Of a stretch of DNA of 64,000 bases, positions 1 through 10,184 are shown in pieces. Origin of the DNA: Chondrus crispus (taxonomy: Eukaryota; Rhodophyta; Florideophyceae; Gigartinales; Gigartinaceae). Position numbers and translations under genes: made by a program. Position 1 is the stretch's first letter. Every line of letters starts with the position of its first letter. Location of the stretch: NCBI RefSeq assembly GCF_000350225.1, contig NW_005179105.1:21799-85798 (forward strand). The letters run 5' to 3'. The notes under the pieces are model-generated. The model was not told the origin of the DNA and searched no databases. It worked only from the letters and a program-made list of their open reading frames with translations.

Positions 1-580
1 ATCGACAAAGAACTTGCTTCACAACACAAAAACAAAACATGGACACTTGTTCCAAGATCTCAAGCATCAAACGTCCTGACGTCCAGGTGGGTTTTCGGAG
101 TGAAGCAGCTTCCTGACGAGTCCGGAAAATTGGTCGAAACTGCAAAGGGACGTCTTGTGGCACGAGGCTTTCAACAAGTAGAAGGCATCGATTACACTGA
201 AACTTTCGCCCCTGTCATCAAGTTCACAACTATCCGTCTGCTGCTGGCACTGGTTGCGCACTTTGACCTTGAGCTGCATCAGATGGACGTGGTGACTGCC
301 TTCCTCAACGGTGAACATCCCGAAGAAATCTACATGGAGCAATCTGAAGGATGCATCGACAAAGTCAAACCTGATTCGGTGTGTAAACTTCTGAAAGCAA
401 TCTATGGTCTTAAGCAAGCCCATCGCCAATGGCATAGTAAGATCGATGAGTTTCTGATCACTGAACTTGGTTTCAACACTACACGCAGCGACCCATGTCT
501 TTACATTCGACGTCAAGGCAATGTCATCATGATTATCGCGTTGTACGTGGACGATCTGCTGCTAGCTGGAAGTGACTTGG
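1..580 (+). pseudogene. Copia A0: reverse transcriptase fragment (left part)
   Basis: Frame 1 is open from the window edge and encodes the end of the linker after integrase and most of the Ty1/copia reverse transcriptase (RVT_2), up to the catalytic YVDD box near 544-555. It is a broken piece of element A0. The frame stops making sense at 580, where a full LTR (581) abuts codons for GSDL. A0 resumes at 8174 after A1 and at 26438 after C. Unlike A1 and A2 it lacks the stop at the integrase/RT border (it reads RSQAS there). It has the allele GEHPEE where A1 and A2 have GDLHEE; A3 shares the GEHPEE form. The 5' half of A0 lies outside the window. Confidence 0.93.
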
Positions 581-1843
581 TATTGAAAATGTGCGACCAC
601 ATGCTGTTATCTGAAAAGGTCAAAATCAAGTGACACGTGTACATGACTGCACGGTCCGGGCGCTCTTACCCATATCACGACATGACACGTGTAAAATTCC
701 AGATTTTGGGGTTCCGGGGACGAAAGTGGCCTCTCGGAGGGTCATGCAAATTTGTATAGTTTTGCCAAGTGGAACCTTGGCCCGTAGCACTATAGACTAC
801 ACAGGAAATACTGCAATTCTATTGACCCTCAGGTCTAATGCTGCAAATCTATTGGTCGAGCGTTGTCCACGTGTGCGTCATTGGCCTTGTGATGTACTTT
901 AAATGGCCTGTATATGCCATAATTACGTTGTTTTGGGGGTTTCAAGTGGTTTGCCATGGTTGTAATGGGTAATTGCATGGGGCCCCCGGGCGGGACACAT
1001 GTATCCGGTGTACACATGTACACGTCGCCAGGTGGATTCGTGTACGTACACATGTACACGCATCCAGGTGTATGCACATGAGGGTTTACAGTTTTACAGT
1101 GTCAGACTGTTTGCGATCCTGCGCGTGTCCGAGTACAGTACATGTGAATCAAAAGTACAGCAAGTACTTCTCGCGAGAGGAATACAGTTGTGCGATTGTT
1201 CTGTGTACGCGTCACGCTGTATGCGAGTCTTGCGTGAGCACGCGCCGTTGCACTGTGCTCTCGTCATGGTGCGCCGTTGGATGCAAGTTCATGACAGTAC
1301 TCGTGTGATTTACATGTATTCTCATGTGAGTTGTGTAGAAAGTCTGGATGCACATGTTATAACTTGCCATAATTATCTGACAGTGCTTGGCGAAATTAGT
1401 AAGGTGAGAAACAAGGATACGTATGGCGATTGTGATATGAAAGACGTTTGCGTTGTTGGAAATAGACAAGTGCCAAGTTGTTCGTTGCACAACAATGAAG
1501 TCTGGCATGACTGGATGCAGATTAGTAAGGTGTGAAACAGTTGCATGCATAGGGCCATGGTTTACAGTCATTTAGAATGTGTAGAAATAGTTGTGAGCTA
1601 ATAGTTACGAATCGATTCGTAAGGTGGAAATCGAACAGTATGGTCGGGCCACAAGAGGACCGCGCTTGGTCGCGCATAGTAGAGTATGGTTTACTGGGAG
1701 TCGGAGTAGAGCGATAGTGTAGCACTCGAAGTGTATAAGTATCGCAGGAAAACGGCTTCAAAGTAAACCTCGGCACCAACTCCTTCACTCACACACATCA
1801 ACCTGCCTTCCTTCATTCCCTTGCCCCTCCGAACCTACCATTA
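581..1843 (+). mobile_element. Copia A1 5' LTR (1263 bp)
   Basis: Begins TATTGAAAATG and ends CCTACCATTA directly before the PBS. The same 1.26-kb sequence recurs at 6911-8173, 10185-11447, 23592-24181 (truncated) and 27073-28334, with a diverged inverted piece at 28335-28812. It carries several CACGTG cores and a cluster of near-palindromic GTACACATGTACAC motifs (about 990-1070). It matches the A0 3' LTR (27073) at several variant sites better than its own partner at 6911. ORFs inside it in several frames are repeated only because the LTR is repeated. Confidence 0.95.
1736..1743 (+). promoter_or_regulatory. TATA box of the A-family LTR
   Basis: TATAAGTA lies about 100 bp before the LTR end, where a pol II LTR promoter is expected. 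The same octamer stands at the equivalent place in the other complete A LTRs (TATAAGTA or TATAAGTATT) and in the B LTRs. Confidence 0.6.
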
Positions 1844-1860
1844 GGTTATGGGCCCAGTCC
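1844..1860 (+). other. Primer binding site of Copia A1, half-tRNA(iMet) type
   Basis: GGTTATGGGCCCAGTCC follows the LTR directly. It is complementary to the anticodon stem-loop of eukaryotic initiator tRNA (CTGGGCCCATAACC), not to a tRNA 3' end. This is the arrangement known for Drosophila copia, where a tRNA half is the primer. Confidence 0.8.
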
Positions 1861-2220
1861 CTCGCTGTCGTTTCACTGCATGAGTCTGTCGTTCTCGTTC
1901 CGTTGTTTCTGCCGTCGTTGTCGCTGTCGTTTTCGCTGCCGTTTCTCGTCGTTCTTTCCGCTGGTCTTCTCGCTGTCGTTGTCGCTCTCGTTCTTGTCGT
2001 CGTTCTTGGTTTTGGTTTTCGCTGCTGCTGTCGTTCTTGCTCTCTTGTGTGAATTGGTTTTGGTCATCGCCCCCGCTGTCTTCGTTGTCTTCGTTCTTGG
2101 TTTGGCTTTTGTTCTTGCTGTGGTTCTTGCTGCTGTCTCTGTCTTTGGTCTTCGTCTTCGTTTCCGCTCCCGCTACCGCCGTCGTCGTCAATCTCGCATT
2201 TGGTTTTTCTTCGTTCTCTC
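1861..2220 (+). repeat. Low-complexity CGT/CTT-rich leader of Copia A1
   Basis: Imperfect repeats of GTCGTT/CGCTGTCG/TTCTTG fill the leader from PBS to the small exon at 2221. ORFs on both strands here are all low-complexity (SLSF.../RQRQ...) and look non-coding. The A2 copy (11465-11824) is almost identical. Confidence 0.6.
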
Positions 2221-2902
2221 ATGCAAAGTAAGTTTTGAGTTTCTTTCCATTTCCTACACATCTAAGTGATTGTCTTTGCACGTTTTGGTGGTTCTTAAGA
2301 GCAATAATTCCAAAATCTGTTACTGACGATTATCTTCATATTCCTTATTGTGAATACCTAAGAACAGGTGTTCTTACGGGGTTGTGTTAGATCTGGAATT
2401 AGTACCGGTGCGCTCTGCGCCTGGGAAGCTGGTCACCGGTCGGACGGTTCGGACATCGGAGGTCGTATCCGTTGAGGTGCTTGAGCCTGAGGATCAACCT
2501 TCGCCTCGGCTCGCGCTTCCGGGTCCCTCCTCGAGTAGCGCGCCTTATAGGATTCCTCGTATTCCGCGCTCTGTTCCCGCACCAATAAAGAGAACTACGC
2601 ATCGACTTTCTGCTCGGAAAGCGGCTGTTCTCGCGGATAAGCAGTTCAAGCGTGAGCGCAAGAGGAATCGTAAGGTGTGCCCGCGGTATAAGCGGTATTG
2701 TAAAGTGTGCGGCGTTAGTGGCAATAGTGCGAAGGCCTTTTACGACCACATTCAGTCTAGGTCTCATCGCATTCAAGTTGCCAACGCTAAGGAGACTCCG
2801 CGTTGTATCCCTTGCAATCGCGTCTTTGAGTCTCACGGGCACCTGAAGTGCCACGAGAACGGTGCCGCACACTTAAAGGTAGTTTGTGAACAGAATAGTT
2901 AG
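2221..2902 (+). CDS. Accessory two-zinc-finger protein in the leader of Copia A1 (predicted spliced)
   Basis: The long ORF at 2391-2902 has no in-frame ATG. A spliced model solves this: a 7-nt exon ATGCAAA (2221-2227), a 163-bp intron starting GTAAGT (2228) and ending TTAG (2390), then exon 2, giving 172 residues beginning MQNLELVPV. The N-terminal half is Pro/Ser-rich. A basic block (KQFKRERKRNRK) looks like an NLS. The C-terminal third holds two fingers of form C-x2-C-x12-H-x5-H, as in U1-C/JAZ/zf-met proteins that bind double-stranded RNA. The gene lies between PBS and gag. It recurs in A2 with the same splice sites and open frame. Function is unknown; RNA packaging, or control of splicing or translation, are inferences. 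Confidence 0.65.
2228..2390 (+). other. Predicted spliceosomal intron in the A1 leader
   Basis: The 5' site AAA|GTAAGT is close to consensus. The 3' end TTGTGTTAG follows a T-containing stretch. The A2 intron (11832-11984) has the same ends but differs inside (an indel near the 3' end, including an in-frame stop only in A1), as expected if the interior is not translated. Confidence 0.55.
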
Positions 2903-3074
2903 GGATTTCATCCAAATAAATTCACATATCTGTTCGCAAATTTCTCCTAGTGCAACTTCATAGTAATCATATCGAATTTCTTAGACGGGTGGGCTTGCCA
3001 TTGTGTTGACTATCGGTTAACGGCTTGGGATCCCCGAACGGATTTTCAAATACTTGAAGTTTATTTGCACTAAA

Positions 3075-5429
3075 ATGGAAGACCAAGGAGGAGGAGGATC
3101 CATCAGAATCGACAAACTGACGGACTCCAACTTCTACGTGTGGAAGCAGAAAATACAACTTCTGCTTGCTCTACGTGATGTTGACCAATACATCGTTGAG
3201 GGAAGACTTCCAAGTGAGGAACGCGCGGAAGAGCGTAAGAAGTGGATCAGAGGTAACAGTAAAGCTAAAGCACTGATTGGTCTCGCACTTGATGCTCTCG
3301 GTAATGAGGAAAAGATATTCAGTTTGGACTTTGTGAAAAGTCGTCTGCTGCAGGAAGAGCAACGAGCAAACATGAAGTCTAGCTCCTCGCAGACATCGGC
3401 TCTGGTTAATCGTGCCCCGAACAATCGAGACATAAACGATTACAAATGCACGAACTGCGGTCATACAGGCCATACGGCAACCCGCTGCTGGGGAAAGGAT
3501 TTGAATGGGCGTCGCCCGGCTCCTCCTAGCGGATATAAACCGCGTATGTCTCAGCGGAAACAATCTGCATTTGTCACACACAAACCTGATCCCGACATGG
3601 TTGTAAACAGCGTCGACTTCACATGTCTGATGTCGAAAGCTTCGCACACGAACGATCTGGAGATGTCGCCTTCGTGGCTCGTAGATTCAGCTTGTACAGC
3701 TCATATTACATATGACCGATCTCTGTTTGCAACGTATGAGCCACTTGAATCCGCCTCTGTTCAGATGGGAACCAAGGCTAGTGCAAAGGTTGCCGGCCGT
3801 GGTGACGTTCACTTGAAGTTAAATGTGAATGGCCGCATCGAATCGTGCAAGTTGACGGATGTATTGCACGTTCCGGACTTTGCGTTCTCTCTGCTCTCTG
3901 TCAGTCGAATGACTGAACTTGGACTAAAAGTTGGGTTCGAAAATGGAAAATGCATGATCAGACGAGGCTCAACTGTAGTGGCGACTGCCACATTGGTTGG
4001 AGAACTTTACGTTCTCGATATCGTCAGTGACATCGGATCTGCACATGCTGCCACCCTGCAAACTTGGCATGAGCGCTTTGCACATATGCATTCTCAAGGT
4101 ATTGCTTCGATGATTCGTGACAATGTGGTAAGTGGAGTCAAACTACTTGGTAATGAGGCTAACAAAATCAACAATACTGACAATGATTGCATCTCTGAAA
4201 AATGTTCTGCGTGCGTCTACGGCAAAGCCACTCGATCTGTGATCCCAAAAGAGCGGTCCTCGAGGCGGGCATACTTCTGTCTAGACTTAGTTCACTCTGA
4301 TGTTTGTGGCCCCTTAGAGGTGCAGTCCATTGGTGATGCCAAGTACTTCATTACCTTCATAGATGATCACTCAAACTGGTCAGTAGTGTACCCTATGCAC
4401 CATAAATCAGAAGCATTTGAACGATACAAAATGTTTGCACAACTTGCTCAGACTCACACTGGTCGCAAGATCAAAGTGCTTCGCACCGATCGAGGTGGGT
4501 ATCTGTCTGCGGAGTTTAAGTCTTTTCTGATTGCAAATGGTACTCAGCATCAAATGACGACCGCGTACACACCGGAGCAAAATGGCGTCGCCGAACGACT
4601 GAACAGAACTTTGGTAAACTTGGTGCGCTCCATGCTAGCGCACAAGAAAGTTACAAAGGGGTTCTGGGCAGAAGCACTTGCCAATGCAGTGTACGTTCGA
4701 AATCGAGTCACGTCACGTGCCATTCCCCCCAAGATGACCCCCTACCACTTATGGATGAAATCTGTGCCAAATGTTGGTCATTTGCGTGTTTTCGGTTCAA
4801 AGTGTTGGTATACATTACCAAAACACAACATCCAGAAACTTGACGCCCGTGCAAAGGAGGCAATGTTTCTGGGGTATGCTGAAAATACGAAAGCTTACAA
4901 GTTGTGGGATGGTGATTTGCACAAAGTGATCGTATCCAGAGATGTTACTTTTGACGAGTCCACGGGAGGCAAATCTGGTGAACCGATGGATACAGACGAG
5001 GAGGCTACAACTGATGATGACACAATCAACTTGAACATCGATGAGGAAGTTGCAGAAAATGATGCAGTGGCATCAGAAGCATCATCGCCGGATGAACAAC
5101 AAGACTCTGATGAATCCTCCAACTCCTCCCCAACTGCAGGGGAGGACGAAACTACCGAAACAGTTGAGCAACACGTAGTTGAGGAAGAAACTATTGATCC
5201 GCCAACTAATCTCCGTCGGTCCACTCGCATTCGCAAAACGCCTGGGGCGTGGTGGGCAGCAGCTTTGGTGACTGCTGGACTCCTTAGCCACGCCCATGTG
5301 ATAACGGAAATCCCAAACTCGTACAAGCAAGCTATGGATTCTCCAAAAGCTCGCTTCTGGCAGAAGGGCATCGACAAAGAACTTGCTTCACAACACAAAA
5401 ACAAAACATGGACACTTGTTCCAAGATAA
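3075..5429 (+). pseudogene. Copia A1 gag-protease-integrase, with an internal gag deletion and terminal stop
   Basis: ATG at 3075 (MEDQGGGGS...) is chosen because A2 and B start at the matching MEDQ/MDDQ. Domains in order: copia gag, CCHC knuckle (CTNCGHTGHTATRC, CX2CX4HX4C), aspartic protease with DSA in place of DSG/DTG, pre-integrase His-Cys region, rve integrase core (D in HSDVCGPL, D in LRTDRGG, E in NGVAERLN), acidic Ser-rich linker. Compared with A2, 96 codons of gag are missing in frame after ALIGL, removing most of the central gag domain. The frame ends with TAA at 5427-5429, at the integrase/RT border. Integrase lacks the Glu of GGEY, one residue after the second catalytic Asp block, giving a D-34-E spacing. 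Confidence 0.93.
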
Positions 5430-6900
5430 GCATCAAACGTCCTGACGTCCAGGTGGGTTTTCGGAGTGAAGCAACTTCCTGACGAGTCCGGAAAATTGGT
5501 CGAAACTGCAAAGGGACGTCTTGTGGCACGAGGCTTCCAACAAGTAGAAGGCATCGATTACACTGAAACTTTCGCCCCTGTCATCAAGTTCACAACTATC
5601 CGTCTGCTGCTGGCACTGGTTGCGCACTTTGACCTTGAGCTGCATCAGATGGACGTGGTGACTGCCTTCCTCAACGGTGACCTTCACGAAGAAATCTACA
5701 TGGAGCAACCTGAAGGATGCATCGACAAAGTCAAACCTGATTCGGTGTGTAAACTTCTGAAAGCAATCTATGGTCTTAAGCAAGCCCATCGCCAATGGCA
5801 TAGTAAGATCGATGAGTTTCTGATCGCTGAACTTGGTTTCAACACTACACGCAGCGACCCATGTCTTTACATTCGACGTCAAGGCAATGTCATCATGATT
5901 ATCGCGTTGTACGTGGACGATCTGCTGCTAGCTGGAAGTGACTTGGAGGCCATATTATGGATGAAAAATGAACTCAACAAACGATTCGATATGAAAGACC
6001 TTGGCGAGGCGAAGACTTGTATTGGTCTAGAGATCGACCGTATACGTTCTAAACACGTCCTGACCGTCACGCAGTCGAAGTATGCCCAAGCAGTACTGAA
6101 ACGGTTCAAAATGTCGGCATGCAATCCTTGCGTTACTCCAATGGAACAGTCTCGACATGTCACAATGCAAGTGGCCGAAACTGGCACTGATGACAACCCA
6201 TGCTTTGAACCATATCGTCAGGCCATTGGATGTGTAATGTTCCTAATGGTCGGGACCCGCCCCGATATTGCGTATGCCATTGGAAAGTTATCTCAACACT
6301 GTGCCGACCCTCACGAGTCGCACTGGTCAGGTGTGAAACGTGTTTTGAGATACTTGCGTGGGTCCCAGCATCTTGGAATATTGTTTGGTAAAGATGATCT
6401 TGGTACGGAACTTCATGGGTATAGCGACGCAGATTGGGGTGGATGCCTTGAATCACGAAAATCAACGAGTGGGTACGTGTTCAAGCTTTGTGATGGGCCT
6501 ATCAGTTGGGCTTCCCGGAAACAAACAGTAGTTGCAAAGTCTACTTGTGAGGCAGAATACATCGCACTCAGTGAAGCATGCAAAGAGGCTGCGTAGCTTC
6601 GACGCTTCCATGCTGATGTACTTGGTGCGAATTCGGATCCAACAATTCGCGTTGGATGTGACAACGCTGGTACGATTGCGTTTGCTCAGAACGAATCTAC
6701 AAATCGTCGGAACAAGCACATTGATATTACGTATCATTTTGTTCGAGATGCGGTGCAGCGAAAACTGGTCACATTGTACCATTGTCCGACAACAGAAATG
6801 CCAGCCGATATGCTGACCAAACCACTTGGTCGCATGCTGTTTGAAAAGTTCGTGGGCATGGTTGGGCTTTCCGAGTGCAAACCTGCCCAAAGCATGTGAT
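5430..6900 (+). pseudogene. Copia A1 reverse transcriptase-RNase H (two stops)
   Basis: Continues the same frame after the TAA at 5427. RVT_2 with ARGFQQVEG, DVVTAFLNG and YVDDLLLAGSD, then a connection and the copia RNase H (SDADWGGC, STCEAEYIAL, DNAGTIAF, PADMLTKPLGR). A second stop, TAG at 6594-6596, replaces the Trp present in A2, A0 and A3 (AAWLRR). The true end is TGA 6898-6900. With both stops this copy cannot make a full polyprotein without readthrough. Confidence 0.93.
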
Positions 6901-6901
6901 C

Positions 6902-6910
6902 GAGGGGAGG
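6902..6910 (+). other. Polypurine tract of Copia A1
   Basis: GAGGGGAGG immediately precedes the 3' LTR start TATTGAAAATG. The same tract precedes the LTRs at 23592 and 27073. Confidence 0.75.
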
Positions 6911-8173
6911 TATTGAAAATGTGCGACCACATGCTGTTATCTGAAAAGGTCAAAATCGAGTGACACGTGTACATGACTGCACGGTCCGGGCGCTCTTACC
7001 CATATCACGACATGACACATGTACAATCCCAGATTTTGGGGTTCCGGGGACGAAAGTGGCCTCTCGGAGGGTCATGCAAATTTGCACAGTTTTGCCAAGT
7101 GGAACCTTGGCCCGTAGCACTATAGACTACACAGGAAATACTGCAATTCTATTGGCCCTCAGGTCTAATGCTGCAAATCTATTGGTCGAGCGTTGTCCAC
7201 GTGTGCGTCATTGGCCTTGTGATGTACTTTAAATGGCCTGTATATGCCATAATTACGTTGTTTTGGGGGTTTCAAGTGGTTTGCCATGGTTGTAATGGGT
7301 AATTGCATGGGGCCCCCGGGCGGGACACATGTATCCCGTGTACACATGTACACGTCGCCAGGTGGATTCGTGTACGTACACATGTACACGCATCCAGGTG
7401 TATGCACATGAGGGTTTACAGTTTTACAGTGTCAGACTGTTTGCGATCCTGCGCGTGTCCGAGTACAGTACATGTGAATCAAAAGTACAACAAGTACTTG
7501 TCGCGAGAGGAATACAGTTGTGCGATTATTCTGTGTACGAGTCACGCTGTATGCGAGTCTTGCGTGAGCACGCGCCGTTGCACTGTGCTCTCGTCATGGT
7601 GCGCCGTTGGATGCAAGTTCATGACAGTACTCGTGTGATTTACATGTATTCTCATGTGAGTTGTGTAGAAAGTCTGGATGCACATGTTATAACTTGCCAT
7701 AATTATCTGACAGTGCTTGGCGAAATTAGTAAGGTGAGAAACAAGGATACGTATGGCGATTGTGATATGAAAGACGTTTGCGTTGTTGGAAATAGACAAG
7801 TGCCAAGTTGTTCGTTGCACAACAATGAAGTCTGGCATGACTGGATGCAGATTAGTAAGGTGTGAAACAGTTGCATGCATAGGGCCATGGTTTACAGTCA
7901 TTTAGAATGTGTAGAAATAGTTGTGAGCTAATAGTTACGAATCGATTCGTAAGGTGGAAATCGAACAGTATGGTCGGGCCACAAGAGGACCGCGCTTGGT
8001 CGCGCATAGTAGAGTATGGTTTACTGGGAGTCGGAGTAGAGCGATAGTGTAGCACTCCAAGTGTATAAGTATTGCAGGAAAACGGCTTCAAAGTAAACCT
8101 CGGCACCAACTCCTTCACTCACACACATCAACCTGCCCTCCTTCTTTCCCTTGCCCCTCCGAACCTACCATTA
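6911..8173 (+). mobile_element. Copia A1 3' LTR (1263 bp)
   Basis: Same boundaries as the other A LTRs (TATTG...CCATTA). Instead of a PBS it is followed by RT codons of A0 (CAAGCAGTACTG...). At many variant sites it agrees with the A2 5' LTR (for example CATGTACAATCCC and GTCGCGAGAGG) rather than with the A1 5' LTR. Confidence 0.95.
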
Positions 8174-8367
8174 CAAGCAGTACTGAAACGGTTCAAAATG
8201 TCGGCATGCAATCCTTGCGTTACTCCGATGGAACAGTCTCGAAATGTCACAATGCAAGTGGCCGAAACTGGCACTGATGACAACCCATGCTTTGAACCAT
8301 ATCGTCAGGCCATTGGATGTCTAATGTTCCTAATGGTCGGGACCCGCCCCGATATTGCGTTTGCCAT
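8174..8367 (+). pseudogene. Copia A0: short RT fragment between A1 and C
   Basis: Encodes QAVLKRFKMSACNP...GTRPDIAFAI, the segment between the RT palm and RNase H. Relative to A2 it resumes 140 bp further on than where the left fragment stopped (580), so that stretch is missing. It ends in the 5-bp target GCCAT (8363-8367) duplicated around C. Confidence 0.9.
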
Positions 8368-8821
8368 TGTAGAGCAATGTGTACACGTAGAGCAGCGTGT
8401 ACACATGATGATGCATGTACCCAGCACAATAGACGATGGGATCAATTTGACCCCTGCGACGAGAGCTACGGTTTTATATCGGCTTTAACAATTACGCGGA
8501 AGGGTCGAGCTATTTTCCAACAAGCGCATGGATCCGCGCTTTCTGTACGCAATAGGGTAAGGATACATAAGGGAGCTATTCGTCCATCCAGCTGCGTTTC
8601 GGCAGATTATTCAGCAGCAACAGTAAAGGTTCAAGAAATCCACTCTGTGCATTACGAGCTAGGGTCGTAGTGCAGCAAACATAGTCTCGACCTCTCCACA
8701 TTCCTTGGGAAACAGTAGGCGCCCGCGTTCCTACTGACGGAGACACCACCTTACAGCACAACATCGCTGATAGTCCACTTTCGGCCTGAGGCGCTGTGCA
8801 GACAGTGCGATTCTGTCGACA
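8368..8821 (+). mobile_element. Copia C 5' LTR (454 bp)
   Basis: Starts TGTAGAGCAATG, ends GTCGACA, canonical TG...CA. The partner is at 25984-26437 with about six differences (about 1.3%). Flanked by a perfect 5-bp target duplication GCCAT (8363-8367 and 26438-26442). TTTATATC near 8472 may be its TATA box. Confidence 0.95.
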
Positions 8822-8917
8822 TTCGCGAATTAAGTCAGACGCCGTTTGTTCTGAAAAGGTTTTACAATACCGTTACGAAGCGAGAGCCCATGGGGCAATA
8901 TCGTCCTGCATAATGAC

Positions 8918-10184
8918 ATGCAGAAAGGTTTGGAAAATTTGTTCAAAGGATATGCATGTGCTGAGCCTTCTCTAGAAGCGGAAACTCTCCTGTCCGTTAT
9001 TCGAGAAGACGTATCACATATGCAGTTCGTTCATCCGGAAATCGTAATCAACTACGAAATTTATAAACGGATCAGGATTTTTTTTACAAGGAAAGGGAGT
9101 GACAATCCCTCAGAATCAAGAGACTGGAAGCTTGATTGCAAGAAGAGTTATTGCAGCAATTTGGAGCGGTGACGATCTATCAATGCAGCGTAGGCAGGCC
9201 TTGGCTTATCTGGACGCCTGTCGGAATGGGGATTTAATGCCAAAGTCTCCACAAATGACACCAGGTAACCTTAATAATCCTGTTCGGCACCTATTCCCCA
9301 ATTCACCGGTGAATGGCGGACAAGCAGGATCAAGAGGGTCCGAAAGTTCAGCACATGGCACCGAACAGTATGAGAACAAAAGAGCAACGTTTTTTGCTTC
9401 CAGATACCGGTCTCAGCGTGAAAAGTTTAGAGGGGATCTCGAGGAAAATTGGAGTGATCATATTTCCACCTTTCTGGATTATTGCAATAACTTCAAGGTT
9501 TCCCCCAATGACCGCGAGTGCTATCTACACTATTCCCTTGCTGGAGATGCTCTTATCTACTTCAAGGAGCAGGTGAAGGGTAGGTTCCGCAGCTGGGGAG
9601 AATGTGTCGGGAAATTCAATGACAGATACGCATCCATCACTAAAATGGAAGAAATGGCGGACAGGTTGGAAGACCTCGACATTTCTTTGTTGAGAAACGA
9701 TGGAAAACCGTATAGATACGCTCTTGATTCTCTTATCAAGGAAATTGATCGCCTTGCACCAATGGCGCACAAAGAGGATCGGTCTGATAGACGCAAACGA
9801 AAATTCCTCGAAAACGCGGTGCAAGGAGTCCCGTGGGCGAGGTCTGTTTTGATGCAGACCCACACCAAACTACTGAACTAGAGACAGCTGGCAGATGAAC
9901 TTTTCAATGCTGAGCACGCTGATAGGCAGTTCTCTATTGGGGCGCAAAGATTGGAGACGAGCAAATCTATCCGCCGCGATGACGCTACGATTCGGCAATC
10001 CAGATGGAGAAATGATCCCTCAGTAAATATCTCTGAGGACTGCAGCGAAGTACATTTTGCAGGACAAGGTCGTTATGGTCGCCCTCCGATGAGCTCTTCA
10101 TCTTTTAGACCAAAAGAGCAAAACAATCACCAGGCCCATGCACACGATCAACCATTGAAAACCCCGCCATTTGTGGGAAGTTGC
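8918..10184 (+). pseudogene. Copia C gag-like region (frameshift and stop)
   Basis: A start near 8918 (MQKGLENLF...) is followed by a frame change at a poly-T run around 9078-9085, then an open frame from 9099 to a TAG at 9879-9881. The same frame continues to 10184, where A2 begins. The part around FRGDLEENWSDHISTFLDYCNNF...FKEQVKGRF looks like a retrotransposon gag capsid domain, unlike the A/B gag in sequence. The first codon at 8918 may not be the true start. Protease and most of integrase of C are absent from the window. Confidence 0.7.

Noticed and set aside
999..1535. ORFs of 110-180 codons inside the A LTR, repeated at 7329, 10603, 24010 and 27448
   Set aside because: They recur only because the LTR recurs, have Cys/Thr/Val-rich low-complexity starts from GTACACATG motifs, and are open in several frames at once.
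1880..2269. 129-codon ORF rich in Phe/Leu/Ser in the leader
   Set aside because: Translation of a CGT/CTT repeat. All frames and the opposite strand are equally open and low-complexity.
2384..2902. Zinc-finger ORF starting at the GTG at 2384
   Set aside because: A nuclear gene would need ATG. The spliced ATGCAAA exon gives a better start and is conserved in the second copy.
4895..5554. 219-codon Ser-rich minus-strand ORF, repeated in A2 and A3
   Set aside because: Antisense shadow of the acidic integrase/RT linker.
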